64,000 bases of DNA from an uncultured Acidobacteriia bacterium (GTDB taxonomy: Bacteria; Acidobacteriota; Terriglobia; Bryobacterales; Bryobacteraceae), in assembly GCA_903881085.1 (NCBI GenBank), contig CAIRSA010000131.1:1-64000 (forward strand). Direction: 5' to 3'. The position numbers and the translations under genes were made by a program. Each line of letters begins with the position of its first letter. The first letter of the stretch is position 1. The notes beneath the pieces are model-generated. The model was not told the DNA's origin and made no database searches. It saw nothing but the letters and a program-made list of their open reading frames with translations. Of the stretch, positions 27,303-35,109 are shown one piece after another.

Positions 27303-28371
27303 AGACTGCGTCTCCTACTTGCGATGTCGTCGCCGGAGTGCCCTTCGGCCGCAGATCGGCCGTCACATTTCCGGAGTTCAATACTTTTTCCATGGCGGCG
27401 TTTACGGCCGCAGCTTCTTCCATCAGGCCGAAGCTGTATTCGAGCATCGCCGCAACGGAACCAATCGCGCCGAGCGGATTGGCTTTGTTTTGTCCTGCGA
27501 TGTCCGGCGCCGAACCATGTACCGGTTCGTACAGGCCAACCCATACGCCAGATGCCTTCCTGGCGCCGATGGAGGCCGAGGGCAGCATGCCGATCGAGCC
27601 AGCCAGCACTGCACCTTCGTCGCTCAGAATGTCGCCGAACATGTTTTCCGTCAGCACCATGTCGAAACGCTTGGGATTCAAAACCAGCTGCATGGCGCAG
27701 TTGTCCACCAGCAAGTGGTCGAGTTCCACATCCGGATAGTCCTTAGCGACTTCTTCCACAACGCGACGCCACAGCTGCGACGTTTCGAGCACGTTGCACT
27801 TATCGACGTTGGTGACCTTCTTGCGGCGCTTGCGTGCCAGCTCAAAGGACATGCGGGTCACGCGTTCGATTTCTCCGCGCGTGTAAGCCATGGTGTTCAT
27901 GGCATGCTCGTTTTCGCCTTCGCCGAAGATGCCGCGCGGCGTTCCATAATAAATGCCGCCGGTCAGTTCGCGCACGATGATCATGTCCACGCCATCCACC
28001 AGATGATTCTTCAGCGGCGAAGAGTCCAGCAGGGCAGGGTACGACCGCACGGGGCGCAGGTTGGCGAAAACGCCCATCGTCTTGCGGATTCCAAGCAGTC
28101 CGCGTTCAGGACGCTTTTCCGGCGGCCAGTTGTCGAACTCAGGAAGGCCGACGGCGCCCATCAAGGTCGCGTCCGCATCTACGCAAAGTCGTGCCGTCTC
28201 TTCCGGGAACGGTCCGCCGGTCTTGTGGATCGCGATGCCGCCCAGCAGGGCTTCTTTGCTGTTTACTTTATGGTTGTACTTGGCTGCCACGCGATCCAGC
28301 ACGCGCACAGCTTCCCGTGTGACTTCGGTGCCGATACCGTCACCGGGTAGAATGAGTAAGTTTAAGTCCAT
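27289..28371 (-). CDS. leuB: 3-isopropylmalate dehydrogenase
   Basis: A 360-residue NAD-dependent oxidative decarboxylase of the isocitrate/isopropylmalate family. Motifs: [15 protein letters not shown] at the N-terminus, [12 protein letters not shown]-type loop ([12 protein letters not shown]), [27 protein letters not shown] and [18 protein letters not shown]. It converts 3-isopropylmalate to 2-oxoisocaproate. It lies between leuA (7 nt) and leuC (14-nt overlap), all on the minus strand. Confidence 0.96.
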   Translation of the reverse strand: MDLNLLILPGDGIGTEVTREAVRVLDRVAAKYNHKVNSKEALLGGIAIHKTGGPFPEETARLCVDADATLMGAVGLPEFDNWPPEKRPERGLLGIRKTMGVFANLRPVRSYPALLDSSPLKNHLVDGVDMIIVRELTGGIYYGTPRGIFGEGENEHAMNTMAYTRGEIERVTRMSFELARKRRKKVTNVDKCNVLETSQLWRRVVEEVAKDYPDVELDHLLVDNCAMQLVLNPKRFDMVLTENMFGDILSDEGAVLAGSIGMLPSASIGARKASGVWVGLYEPVHGSAPDIAGQNKANPLGAIGSVAAMLEYSFGLMEEAAAVNAAMEKVLNSGNVTADLRPKGTPATTSQVGDAVCDAI

Positions 28372-28378
28372 ATTTTCG

Positions 28379-29545
28379 TTATTCGGCGATGGCGGCTTTC
28401 GCCATCGATCCCTTTACCAGCTCAATGATTGCGTCGTTGCGCACGCCTTTTACGCGGTCGGCCAGTTCCGTGAACCCGTGGTAAACCACGTCCAATTCTT
28501 CTTTGGTGAGTTCGTAGCCCAGATCGCTGCACCGCTGTTTCAGTGCGTGGCGGCCGCTATGCTTGCCCAAAACCAGCTTGCTTTCGGGAACGCCAACGGT
28601 CTTAGGATCTATGATCTCATAGGTTGACTTCTCTTTCAGGTAGCCGTCCTGGTGAATGCCCGCTTCGTGTGCGAAGGCGTTGTCGCCGACGATCGCTTTA
28701 TTCGGTTGCGGGCCAAACGTGATGATCGACGTCAGCAACCGGCTGGCGGCGTAGATGTGCTCGGCGTTGATTCCCGTGGTGTACGGCAGCTTGTCGCGGC
28801 GCGTGTGCATCGCCATGACGATCTCTTCGAGCGAGCAGTTGCCTGCGCGTTCGCCGATGCCGTTGATGGTGCACTCAATCTGCCTTGCGCCAGCCTGTAC
28901 TGCGGCCAGCGAGTTGGCGACCGCAAGGCCAAGATCGTCGTGGCAATGCACGCTGATGATGGCCCGATCGTCCACGGCTTTCACCATGCGCCGGATCAGG
29001 GCAGCGTATTCATCGGGGATTGAGTAGCCAACGGTATCGGGCAGGTTCACCGTGCTGGCACCGGCATTGACCACAGCTAGCGTGATCTCTTCCAGAAAAT
29101 CCGGATCGGTGCGGGAGGCGTCTTCGGCGCTGAACTCTACGTCATCGGCATAAGTGCGAGCCAGTTCGATGGCCTTAACTGCCGCCTCAAGAACTTCCTG
29201 GCGCGATTTCTTCAACTTGAACTTCAAGTGGATGTCGCTGGTGGCGATGAAGGTGTGGATCACCGGCTTCTTGGCGTAGGCCAGCGCCTCGCCGGCTCGT
29301 TCCACGTCCATTTTGTTGGAGCGGCAAAGTGCGGCCACTCGAACATCGGGATATTCCCGGCTCACCGCTTGTACGGCGTCAAAATCGCCCTGCGAAGCAA
29401 TGGGAAAGCCTGCTTCCATAATGTCGACGCCAAGCTCTACCAGCTTGCGTGCCATCCGCAGTTTCTCAGGTACTGTCATGCTGCAGCCAGGTGACTGCTC
29501 GCCGTCGCGCAACGTGGTATCGAAAATTACTACGCGCTGATTCAT
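28379..29545 (-). CDS. leuA: 2-isopropylmalate synthase, short form without regulatory domain
   Basis: A 388-residue enzyme joining acetyl-CoA and 2-oxoisovalerate, the committed step of leucine synthesis. The TIM-barrel motifs are intact: FDTTLRDGEQSPG, the metal ligands in SVHCHDDLGLAVANS, and ECTINGIGERAGN; helical subdomains with LGKHSGRHALKQR follow. Typical bacterial LeuA is near 510-520 residues with a C-terminal leucine-binding domain; this one stops at the end of subdomain II, and leuB starts 7 nt later, so the regulatory domain is absent rather than frameshifted away. Feedback inhibition by leucine should then be lost or handled otherwise. First gene of leuABCD. Confidence 0.93.
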   Translation of the reverse strand: MNQRVVIFDTTLRDGEQSPGCSMTVPEKLRMARKLVELGVDIMEAGFPIASQGDFDAVQAVSREYPDVRVAALCRSNKMDVERAGEALAYAKKPVIHTFIATSDIHLKFKLKKSRQEVLEAAVKAIELARTYADDVEFSAEDASRTDPDFLEEITLAVVNAGASTVNLPDTVGYSIPDEYAALIRRMVKAVDDRAIISVHCHDDLGLAVANSLAAVQAGARQIECTINGIGERAGNCSLEEIVMAMHTRRDKLPYTTGINAEHIYAASRLLTSIITFGPQPNKAIVGDNAFAHEAGIHQDGYLKEKSTYEIIDPKTVGVPESKLVLGKHSGRHALKQRCSDLGYELTKEELDVVYHGFTELADRVKGVRNDAIIELVKGSMAKAAIAE

Positions 29546-29574
29546 GGTTTTTGTCTCGCGTTATTTAATTTAGG

Positions 29575-29617
29575 TATGCCCGCGGTGGCGGCCTGTTACT
29601 CCAACCACCGGGACATA
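29575..29617 (-). promoter_or_regulatory. Leader hairpin / inverted repeat upstream of leuA
   Basis: On the leuA strand, TATGTCC-CGGTGG and CCACCG-C-GGGCATA pair over about 13 bp with one bulge and one wobble, around a 16-nt loop, ending 30 nt before the leuA ATG. Divergent genes do not need a terminator here, so the element may be an RNA leader or a binding site for the neighbouring LysR protein. There is no leucine-rich leader peptide. Confidence 0.45.
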
Positions 29618-29682
29618 GGTTGATTATCAGGCACCTTTGGCGATTTAGCAAATTTATTCTATTCGCTGTTGGTATTAAGATT

Positions 29683-29688
29683 TATAAT
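29683..29688 (+). promoter_or_regulatory. Candidate -10 box for the LysR gene
   Basis: TATAAT, 21 nt before the LysR ATG at 29710 and just before a GGGGAG ribosome site. No good -35 hexamer is found at 16-18 nt spacing, so this is tentative. Confidence 0.35.
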
Positions 29689-29709
29689 GGGACTTGGGGA
29701 GATGTTGTG

Positions 29710-30594
29710 ATGGAATTGTTTTCCTTGAAAGTATTTCTGACGGTGGCGACGGAGAAGAACTTCTCTCGGGCGGCGGAGAAACTGCTGCGCACGCAGCCGG
29801 CCGTATCGCTTTCCATTCAAAGGCTTGAGGGCGAAATCGGGGAGAAGTTGATTGAGCGCTCGGGCAAGGAGATCATGCTTACCGACGCAGGCCGCATCGT
29901 GCTGGAGTATGCCCGCCGGTTTGAAAACCTCTCGCGCGACCTCGACAATGCGCTCGCCGAAATGCGCGACAACAGCGCCGGACGACTGGTGATCGGTGCC
30001 AATGAGTCTACCACCCTCTATTTGATTCAGCCCATCGTGCGCTATCGAGAGATGTATCCGAAAGTGAAGGTCCAGGTGCGACGCAGCCTTTCGAGCAAGG
30101 TCCCGTCGCAGTTGATTGACGGCGACCTGGAACTGGGAGTCATCAGCTTCGAACCGGGCGACGAACGGCTGATTTCCCAGGTAATCTATACGGATCATCT
30201 AGCCTTCGTAGTGAGTCCGGAACACAGATTGGCAGGCCGTGCGGAAGTGTCGATCAACGAACTTGGAGCGGAGACATTCATCGCGCACAACGTTCTGTCA
30301 CCCTATCGCGAAGTCGTTATCCGTGCCTTTCAGGAAGCGCGAGTGCCGTTGCGAATGGATGTGGAGATGCCAACCGTCGAGACCATTCGTAATCTTGTGC
30401 AGCGCAACGAAGGCGTGGCGTTCCTGCCCAAGATGTGCGTGGCGCAGGAGATTGAGCAAGGCCGGTTGTGCGAAGTGAAGGTCCCGGAGTTGGTGGTGGA
30501 GCGCAAGATTCATTTGGTATATCCGGCCCGGCGAAAGCTGAGCCACGCGGCCCAGGCGTTTCTGGGTGTGGTGGCGGGTGGGCGCAATGACTGA
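29710..30594 (+). CDS. LysR-family transcriptional regulator
   Basis: A 294-residue regulator. Residues 1-60 form the winged helix-turn-helix (FLTVATEKNFSRAAEKLLRTQPAVSLSIQRLE), and residues 90-290 the periplasmic-binding-protein-like effector domain (GRLVIGANESTT at the first strand). The ATG at 29710 was chosen over an earlier in-frame ATG because LysR proteins begin right at this point and GGGGAG is well placed. It is divergent from leuABCD across 164 nt, the classic layout for a LysR regulator controlling its neighbour. Which metabolite it senses is unknown; control of leucine synthesis is inferred only. Confidence 0.92.
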   Translation: MELFSLKVFLTVATEKNFSRAAEKLLRTQPAVSLSIQRLEGEIGEKLIERSGKEIMLTDAGRIVLEYARRFENLSRDLDNALAEMRDNSAGRLVIGANESTTLYLIQPIVRYREMYPKVKVQVRRSLSSKVPSQLIDGDLELGVISFEPGDERLISQVIYTDHLAFVVSPEHRLAGRAEVSINELGAETFIAHNVLSPYREVVIRAFQEARVPLRMDVEMPTVETIRNLVQRNEGVAFLPKMCVAQEIEQGRLCEVKVPELVVERKIHLVYPARRKLSHAAQAFLGVVAGGRND

Positions 30595-30643
30595 AACTAA
30601 GGGACCACGCAAAAACAACTTCACATTGACTGCGCGGCCACGT

Positions 30644-30688
30644 GGCGCGGGCACTCTTGCCTGCCGCGCCGAGAATCGTCTCGGCGCG
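30644..30688. repeat. Overlapping GC-rich hairpins (REP-like) / possible LysR terminator
   Basis: Stem A pairs ggcgcgg (30644-30650) with ccgcgcc (30664-30670). Stem B is a perfect 9-bp cgcgccgag/ctcggcgcg (30665-30688) with a 6-nt loop. They share the CGCGCC segment, so only one can form. Another 8-bp stem (gcacacac/gtgtgtgc) lies at 30771-30788. Such palindromes are typical of dispersed intergenic repeats; no long T-run follows. Confidence 0.45.
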
Positions 30689-30876
30689 TTCGTAAGTCTT
30701 TGGAAATACTGGAGCCTTGGTATGGGCAGGACAGCCCAACGGAAAACGTCTCAACACGAATGTCGAAACGGCACACACGAGTGTGTGCGCCACGTCGATG
30801 GCTGCAATGTTATTCTTGTGCGACGCCGGAGTATTCTCAGAGCATTATGATGATCCAACAATGGAGGGCGATACGT

Positions 30877-31044
30877 ATGGCAGGAAAATTCAGTGAACTT
30901 GAAGCGAAGATGTCGAATGATGCGATTGAAAAGAGTGACATCCTGTACCTCCAGTTGAGGGAGTCGATGGTTCTGGAAGAGCTGGCCGGCGAAAAGCGTG
31001 TGACTCAGAATGATTTGGGCGAATCGTTAAAAGTCGAACATTGA
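30877..31044 (+). pseudogene. Decayed XRE/HigA-type antitoxin gene
   Basis: An ATG with GGAGGG upstream opens a 55-residue frame, MAGKFSELEAKMSNDAIEKS..., resembling the N-terminus of HigA/XRE antitoxins (FxELxxKMSxEA, then the LxEL-x-RxVTQxDL entry of the helix-turn-helix). It stops at the first helix of the DNA-binding motif (SLKVEH-TGA). In the next frame, shortly after, TVRISQFEQ resembles the normal end of these proteins, so roughly 45-50 codons appear to be deleted. No toxin gene is recognisable in the 280 nt upstream. Alternatively it is a genuine small protein. Confidence 0.45.
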
Positions 31045-31083
31045 TTGCACTGTGCGCATTAGCCAGTTTGAGCAGATGGCATA

Positions 31084-31113
31084 CCGGCCTCGCTCCTGAC
31101 GGAGCTCAGCCGG
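31084..31113. terminator. Stem-loop between antitoxin remnant and TonB receptor
   Basis: Inner stem gctcc-tgac-ggagc and outer stem ccggc/gccgg with a 3x3 internal loop, in the 89-nt spacer between two convergent genes. No clear U-tract; probably acts as a bidirectional terminator or transcript end. Confidence 0.4.
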
Positions 31114-31133
31114 CTTGCTATAGGAAATCGGTA

Positions 31134-34100
31134 TCAGAAGTTTATCTTCAACCCCAACTGAATTCTTCGCGGCGCGCGTCCGGTAGTAATTGTTCCGAAA
31201 GTGCTGCTCTGATTCAGTCCGTTGGTACCCGGAGAGAAGCCGCCGTTTACAAATCCCGGATTGGTATGGTTATCCAGGTTGAAGGCCTCGACTCGCAATT
31301 GCGCTTTGATGCGTTCCGTGATCGATGTGTTCTTGATCAGCGACAAATCGCAATTGAAGAATCCCGGGTTGGTCACGTCGGGCATTGTGCGGCTGATGTT
31401 GCCGTAAGTGTAAGTCGGTGGATTGACAAAAGCACTAGTGTCGAACCATTGGTACTGATTCGGATTGTCGAGCTTCGCCGACTTCCCGGTCGAGTTCGGC
31501 CGGCTCGCCAGGTTGTTATTGGCGCCACTGACAAGTACCGGCAGTCCTTTCTGCAACGTCATGATAACCTGTGACTGCCAGCCGCCAATAATCCCGTCTA
31601 CGATTCTGTTGTGCGGATCGAAGGACTGCCCCTTTCCGACAGGTATCTTATACGAGGTACTGATGACCATACGCTGAGCCACATTGGTCGGATCAAGCGC
31701 GCGTTCCAGCTTCCGGTCGTACTTCCCATTCTGGTAGCCGTTGTTGTTCGTTTGTTCCACTGCTCCAAAATTGATTGGGGTTGCTACGCTGTCATCGATA
31801 AGCTTCGCCTTCGTATAGGAAACCAGCAGGGAAAGGCCTTTCGTCATGCGCTTTTGGACCGTGAGCAGTCCGGCGTTGTATATCGAGTTGCCGAGATGCG
31901 GATTTCGCACGGTGATGCTCGTGTAGTACGGATAAGGGAGCAGCGACTGCTGCCTGGAAATTGTCGCAGTTCCGAGCGACGTACCTTGCAGAGCGGTCAC
32001 GTAAGGATTGGGCACCTGGGTTTGTAGCGCCGTCTTCAGGTCCGTATCGTACTGCGGATCCAATTGGTTCATGTTGTAACCGCCGGCGACGAGGTGATTC
32101 CCGCGATTGCCGGTGTAACCGATATCGAAAAACCAACCGCCCCGAATCTGCCGCTGAATACCAAAGTTCCACTGCTGCGATGATGGCGTTCTCTGGTTAG
32201 CCTGATCGTAGCTGACGCCTTGGGCAAGCAGGAAGCTCGGTCCCAGCGCGGGGCCAAGGGGCTGGGTAAGGGCTGTTGGGAAACCATCTTTGAGATAGAA
32301 TGCCGGCAAATTTCCGTTTCCACCGGGAGCGTTGTAACTTGTACTTGTCGAAGCAAACCCGTTTGTGTTTCCGAAATAAGTAATGTTGAATGTACCGGGG
32401 TAGAATATGGCGTATCCGGCTCGAATTGCCATCTTGCCCGTGCTGAACGGATCCCACACAATGCCGATACGTGGCCCAAAGTCCTTATAATTCGGATTCG
32501 CATAAATCTTCCCGTAATCCTTGCAGGCATACTGCATCACGCCCAAGAGGCCGTTCAAAGGATTTTTTGCCGATGGATTAAAATTCGAGGTGCCGCAGTT
32601 GGCCTCGTAACCGGGCGGCTGGAAGTCGTACCGCAGCCCCATACTCACGTTCAGATTGCGCCGGACACGCCATGCATCCTGCACATATCCGCTGATGGTA
32701 TGTCCCTTCTCGGACTCGCCGACATTGGTGACGCCCGAACCGCTGCTCACAGCTCCAAGCAGGAAGCCCGCATACGTGCTGCCAGTCCCGGTCTGGTTCT
32801 GCGGATTGCCTGTAAGTCCTGCCGAGAAATTGAAGGTGCCCGATGGCTGCGAGGTCTGGTAGTTGTTCCCTTTCAGAATCCGGTACTCCGCGCCCAGTTT
32901 CAAGGTGTGCTGTCTCAGCACCAGGGTTATGGAGTCAACCATGTCCCAGGTGATTGCGCCGCGGAAGCCCACGGTGGGGTTTCCAAGGGAGCCGTACCCG
33001 GCGTTTATAACCGGGAAGGTGGTGTTGGGTACGCTCGCCGGCAGCCCGAGTTGCTTGGGCCAATCCTGGCCGTAACTGGCCGATTGAAACGGGAAATGCT
33101 GCCGCGCGACGCCAAGGCGGAACTCATTGATCACGCGCCCGGAAAACGTGTGCGTTTCGCTGAATGAGATGTTTGTGGTGCCGAAGTTGTCGTAACGTCC
33201 GTTTAAGGCCAAATTGGGGAAGGTGCAGGGGCAGTTGTTCGTATACGCGTTGTAGTGAGTAAAGCGCGCGAACATGGTGTCTTTGGGCGAAAGCTGCTGG
33301 TCTTCACGGATTGTCCACTGCTTCATGTGCTGCTGCCCGCTGCTGACCCAGAGATAGTTGTTGGATTGAGTGAACGCGTTGGGGCCGACAGGAACGATGT
33401 TCGGATCGGGATAGAGCTTAGTGATATTCTGGGCTACCGGGTCGATCCGGCTGGCTGGTATGATGTTCCCGGGAAACAGTTGGCGGATAAAGCCCGATCC
33501 ATTCGGATTGGCCTCCGTGGTTTTGGTGTCATAGATCGGCGTGAGCACACCGAGGTTGGTCCGCAACTGCGAAAAGTCGCCTTTGCGTTGATCCAGCGGC
33601 GGAACGGAGGTGAAACCGCTGTTAGGAACGACGTAGTTGTAGCCGCCCCAGTTCACGAAAAAGAAGCTCTTGTTTTTGCCGTCATAGACATGCGGAATCT
33701 GCAGCGGTCCGCCCACTGTCGCCCCGTACTGGTTGTAGCGGAACGGCGGCCTGACCGGCGTGAACGCATTGCGGGCATCGAGAAAGTCGTTGCGGAAGAA
33801 TTCGTTTACCGAGCCGTGATATTGATTCGTACCGCCCTTGGTCGCCATGTTGATCACGCCGCCCAGGGTAAATCCATACTCCGCGGACATTGCGCCTGAC
33901 TGTACCTTGAATTCCTGCACGGCGTCCACGCCGAGGTTGGAGTTGAGATCGGGATAGTAGCTGTTCTGTCCCACCATGCCGTCGACTTGCAGGTTGTTGG
34001 CGGCGTTCGGCCCTCCGTTGATGCTCAAATCGCTAAGACTGGTGCCGCGATCTCCGAAACCGCTTTGGACCGGGCCGGCGTTGGAGTGAACATTGTTCGC

Positions 34101-34562
34101 GAGCAGTACCAGGGCCAGCGCATTGCCTCCATCGAGCGGCAGGTCGTTGACGAATTCGTTGTCGATCACAGTGCCGACAGCTGCGTTGTCGATGCTAACC
34201 TGAGGCGCTTCGGCGACGACGTTTACCGATTCAGTTGAGGCGCCGACCTGCAGTTTCACATTCACTTCCGCCGTCTGGTCGACCTGCAGGCTGATGCCGG
34301 AACGGACATCTTTCTTGAAGCCCTCCCGTTCCACTGTGACCCTGTAGCTGCCTGGATTGACCGAGGGAGTTGTGTAGAATCCCTGCCCATTGGTCGTCGT
34401 AGAGATCGTGCCATTGGTTTCAATATTCACAATGGCTACTTTCGCGCCAACAACGGCGGAGCCGGTCGGATCGGTAACAGTGCCGAGAATTGTGCCTCGG
34501 CCTGTCTGGGCGGATAGCGGAAGGATGCACATCGACAACAGTGCGACTGTAAATCTTAACAT
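31134..34562 (-). CDS. Oar-like TonB-dependent receptor
   Basis: A 1142-residue outer-membrane receptor: signal peptide (LRFTVALLSMCILPLSAQ), carboxypeptidase-regulatory-like domain at about 22-110 (GTVTDPTGSAVVGAKVAIVN, GFYTTPSVNPGSYRV), plug domain (NDLPLDGGNALALVLL, LQVDGMVGQNSYY, MSAEYGFTLGGVINMATKGGTNQYHGS) and a barrel ending GLKINF. It is a paralogue of the receptor at 6885-10163 but differs in plug details, so the substrate is probably different. No sigma factor or TonB box partner is adjacent. The last 53 residues are 43/53 identical to an orphan tail encoded in inverted orientation at 34741-34938. Confidence 0.9.
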   Translation of the reverse strand: MLRFTVALLSMCILPLSAQTGRGTILGTVTDPTGSAVVGAKVAIVNIETNGTISTTTNGQGFYTTPSVNPGSYRVTVEREGFKKDVRSGISLQVDQTAEVNVKLQVGASTESVNVVAEAPQVSIDNAAVGTVIDNEFVNDLPLDGGNALALVLLANNVHSNAGPVQSGFGDRGTSLSDLSINGGPNAANNLQVDGMVGQNSYYPDLNSNLGVDAVQEFKVQSGAMSAEYGFTLGGVINMATKGGTNQYHGSVNEFFRNDFLDARNAFTPVRPPFRYNQYGATVGGPLQIPHVYDGKNKSFFFVNWGGYNYVVPNSGFTSVPPLDQRKGDFSQLRTNLGVLTPIYDTKTTEANPNGSGFIRQLFPGNIIPASRIDPVAQNITKLYPDPNIVPVGPNAFTQSNNYLWVSSGQQHMKQWTIREDQQLSPKDTMFARFTHYNAYTNNCPCTFPNLALNGRYDNFGTTNISFSETHTFSGRVINEFRLGVARQHFPFQSASYGQDWPKQLGLPASVPNTTFPVINAGYGSLGNPTVGFRGAITWDMVDSITLVLRQHTLKLGAEYRILKGNNYQTSQPSGTFNFSAGLTGNPQNQTGTGSTYAGFLLGAVSSGSGVTNVGESEKGHTISGYVQDAWRVRRNLNVSMGLRYDFQPPGYEANCGTSNFNPSAKNPLNGLLGVMQYACKDYGKIYANPNYKDFGPRIGIVWDPFSTGKMAIRAGYAIFYPGTFNITYFGNTNGFASTSTSYNAPGGNGNLPAFYLKDGFPTALTQPLGPALGPSFLLAQGVSYDQANQRTPSSQQWNFGIQRQIRGGWFFDIGYTGNRGNHLVAGGYNMNQLDPQYDTDLKTALQTQVPNPYVTALQGTSLGTATISRQQSLLPYPYYTSITVRNPHLGNSIYNAGLLTVQKRMTKGLSLLVSYTKAKLIDDSVATPINFGAVEQTNNNGYQNGKYDRKLERALDPTNVAQRMVISTSYKIPVGKGQSFDPHNRIVDGIIGGWQSQVIMTLQKGLPVLVSGANNNLASRPNSTGKSAKLDNPNQYQWFDTSAFVNPPTYTYGNISRTMPDVTNPGFFNCDLSLIKNTSITERIKAQLRVEAFNLDNHTNPGFVNGGFSPGTNGLNQSSTFGTITTGRAPRRIQLGLKINF

Positions 34563-34740
34563 GGATTGGGCCCCTCAGGAGATGGTAACGTGAAACTTTT
34601 TACTACAGGGGAGAGTATATCACGGCATGGCTGAGAGGCACAATAGTTTGAGTGGTCGAATACAAGATAAGCAATGAATGCCTTCAGTTTTCGCATGTGT
34701 AAATTTGTGCCTTCTTTGCCGGTTGACAGCCTGTTGTTGA

Positions 34741-34938
34741 ATCGCGCTCTCGCGCAATCTTGTAATGAGTGCGTTGCGAATCGAGGCCTTTAACCTTGAT
34801 ACTCAAACGAACCAAGGCTTCGTGAACGGCGGTTTCTCTGCCGGCGCCAATGGCCTGAATCAAAGTAGCACATTCGGCACCATCACCTCGGGCCGCCAAC
34901 CGCGCATCATTCAACTGGGATTGAAGATTTCTTTTTAG
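34741..34938 (+). pseudogene. Orphan C-terminal remnant of a TonB-dependent receptor
   Basis: An open stretch ending at TAG 34938 encodes LRIEAFNLDTQTNQGF... through LGLKISF, the barrel end of an Oar-like receptor. Aligned by eye to the last 53 residues of the intact receptor at 31134-34562 it shares 43. No plug, signal peptide or start region exists upstream, where similarity fades before about 34765. It lies on the opposite strand from the intact copy, 200 nt from its start codon. This is a truncated, inverted paralogue. An ATG at 34765 could still allow a short peptide. Confidence 0.75.
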
Positions 34939-34949
34939 CGCTCAGCGTA

Positions 34950-35006
34950 GACAATTTGTCCACCATTCCCGTGACAACAGATCCGCGGCCCGTTGGACAT
35001 ATTGTC
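34950..35006. promoter_or_regulatory. Paired GACA-N3-TGTC palindromes upstream of the subtilase
   Basis: GACAATTTGTC (34950-34960) and GACATATTGTC (34996-35006), 46 bp centre to centre, lie 105-160 nt before the subtilase ATG. The dyad arms and repeat suggest a dimeric repressor site of BlaI/MecI-like type, but the regulator is not in the window. Confidence 0.3.
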
Positions 35007-35109
35007 CCGCGGACAGCGGATTCTGTTTTTACGAAACGTGTTTTCAATTACTTAGGGCCTCCTGTCGCTTGGTTGTGGAATTGCTTACTAGTGTTGCAGG
35101 ACTACACCC

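Noticed and set aside
27193-28350. Open frame of 385 codons on the plus strand opposite leuB/leuC
   Set aside because: Antisense to well-conserved leucine genes and without any domain signal.
30700-30876. N-terminal extension of the antitoxin-like frame
   Set aside because: The extension runs through intergenic palindromes and has no homology; the ATG at 30877 has a proper GGAGGG.
34684-34914. 76-codon minus-strand frame in the receptor-subtilase spacer
   Set aside because: It is the complement of the receptor-tail remnant, whose plus-strand reading explains the sequence.
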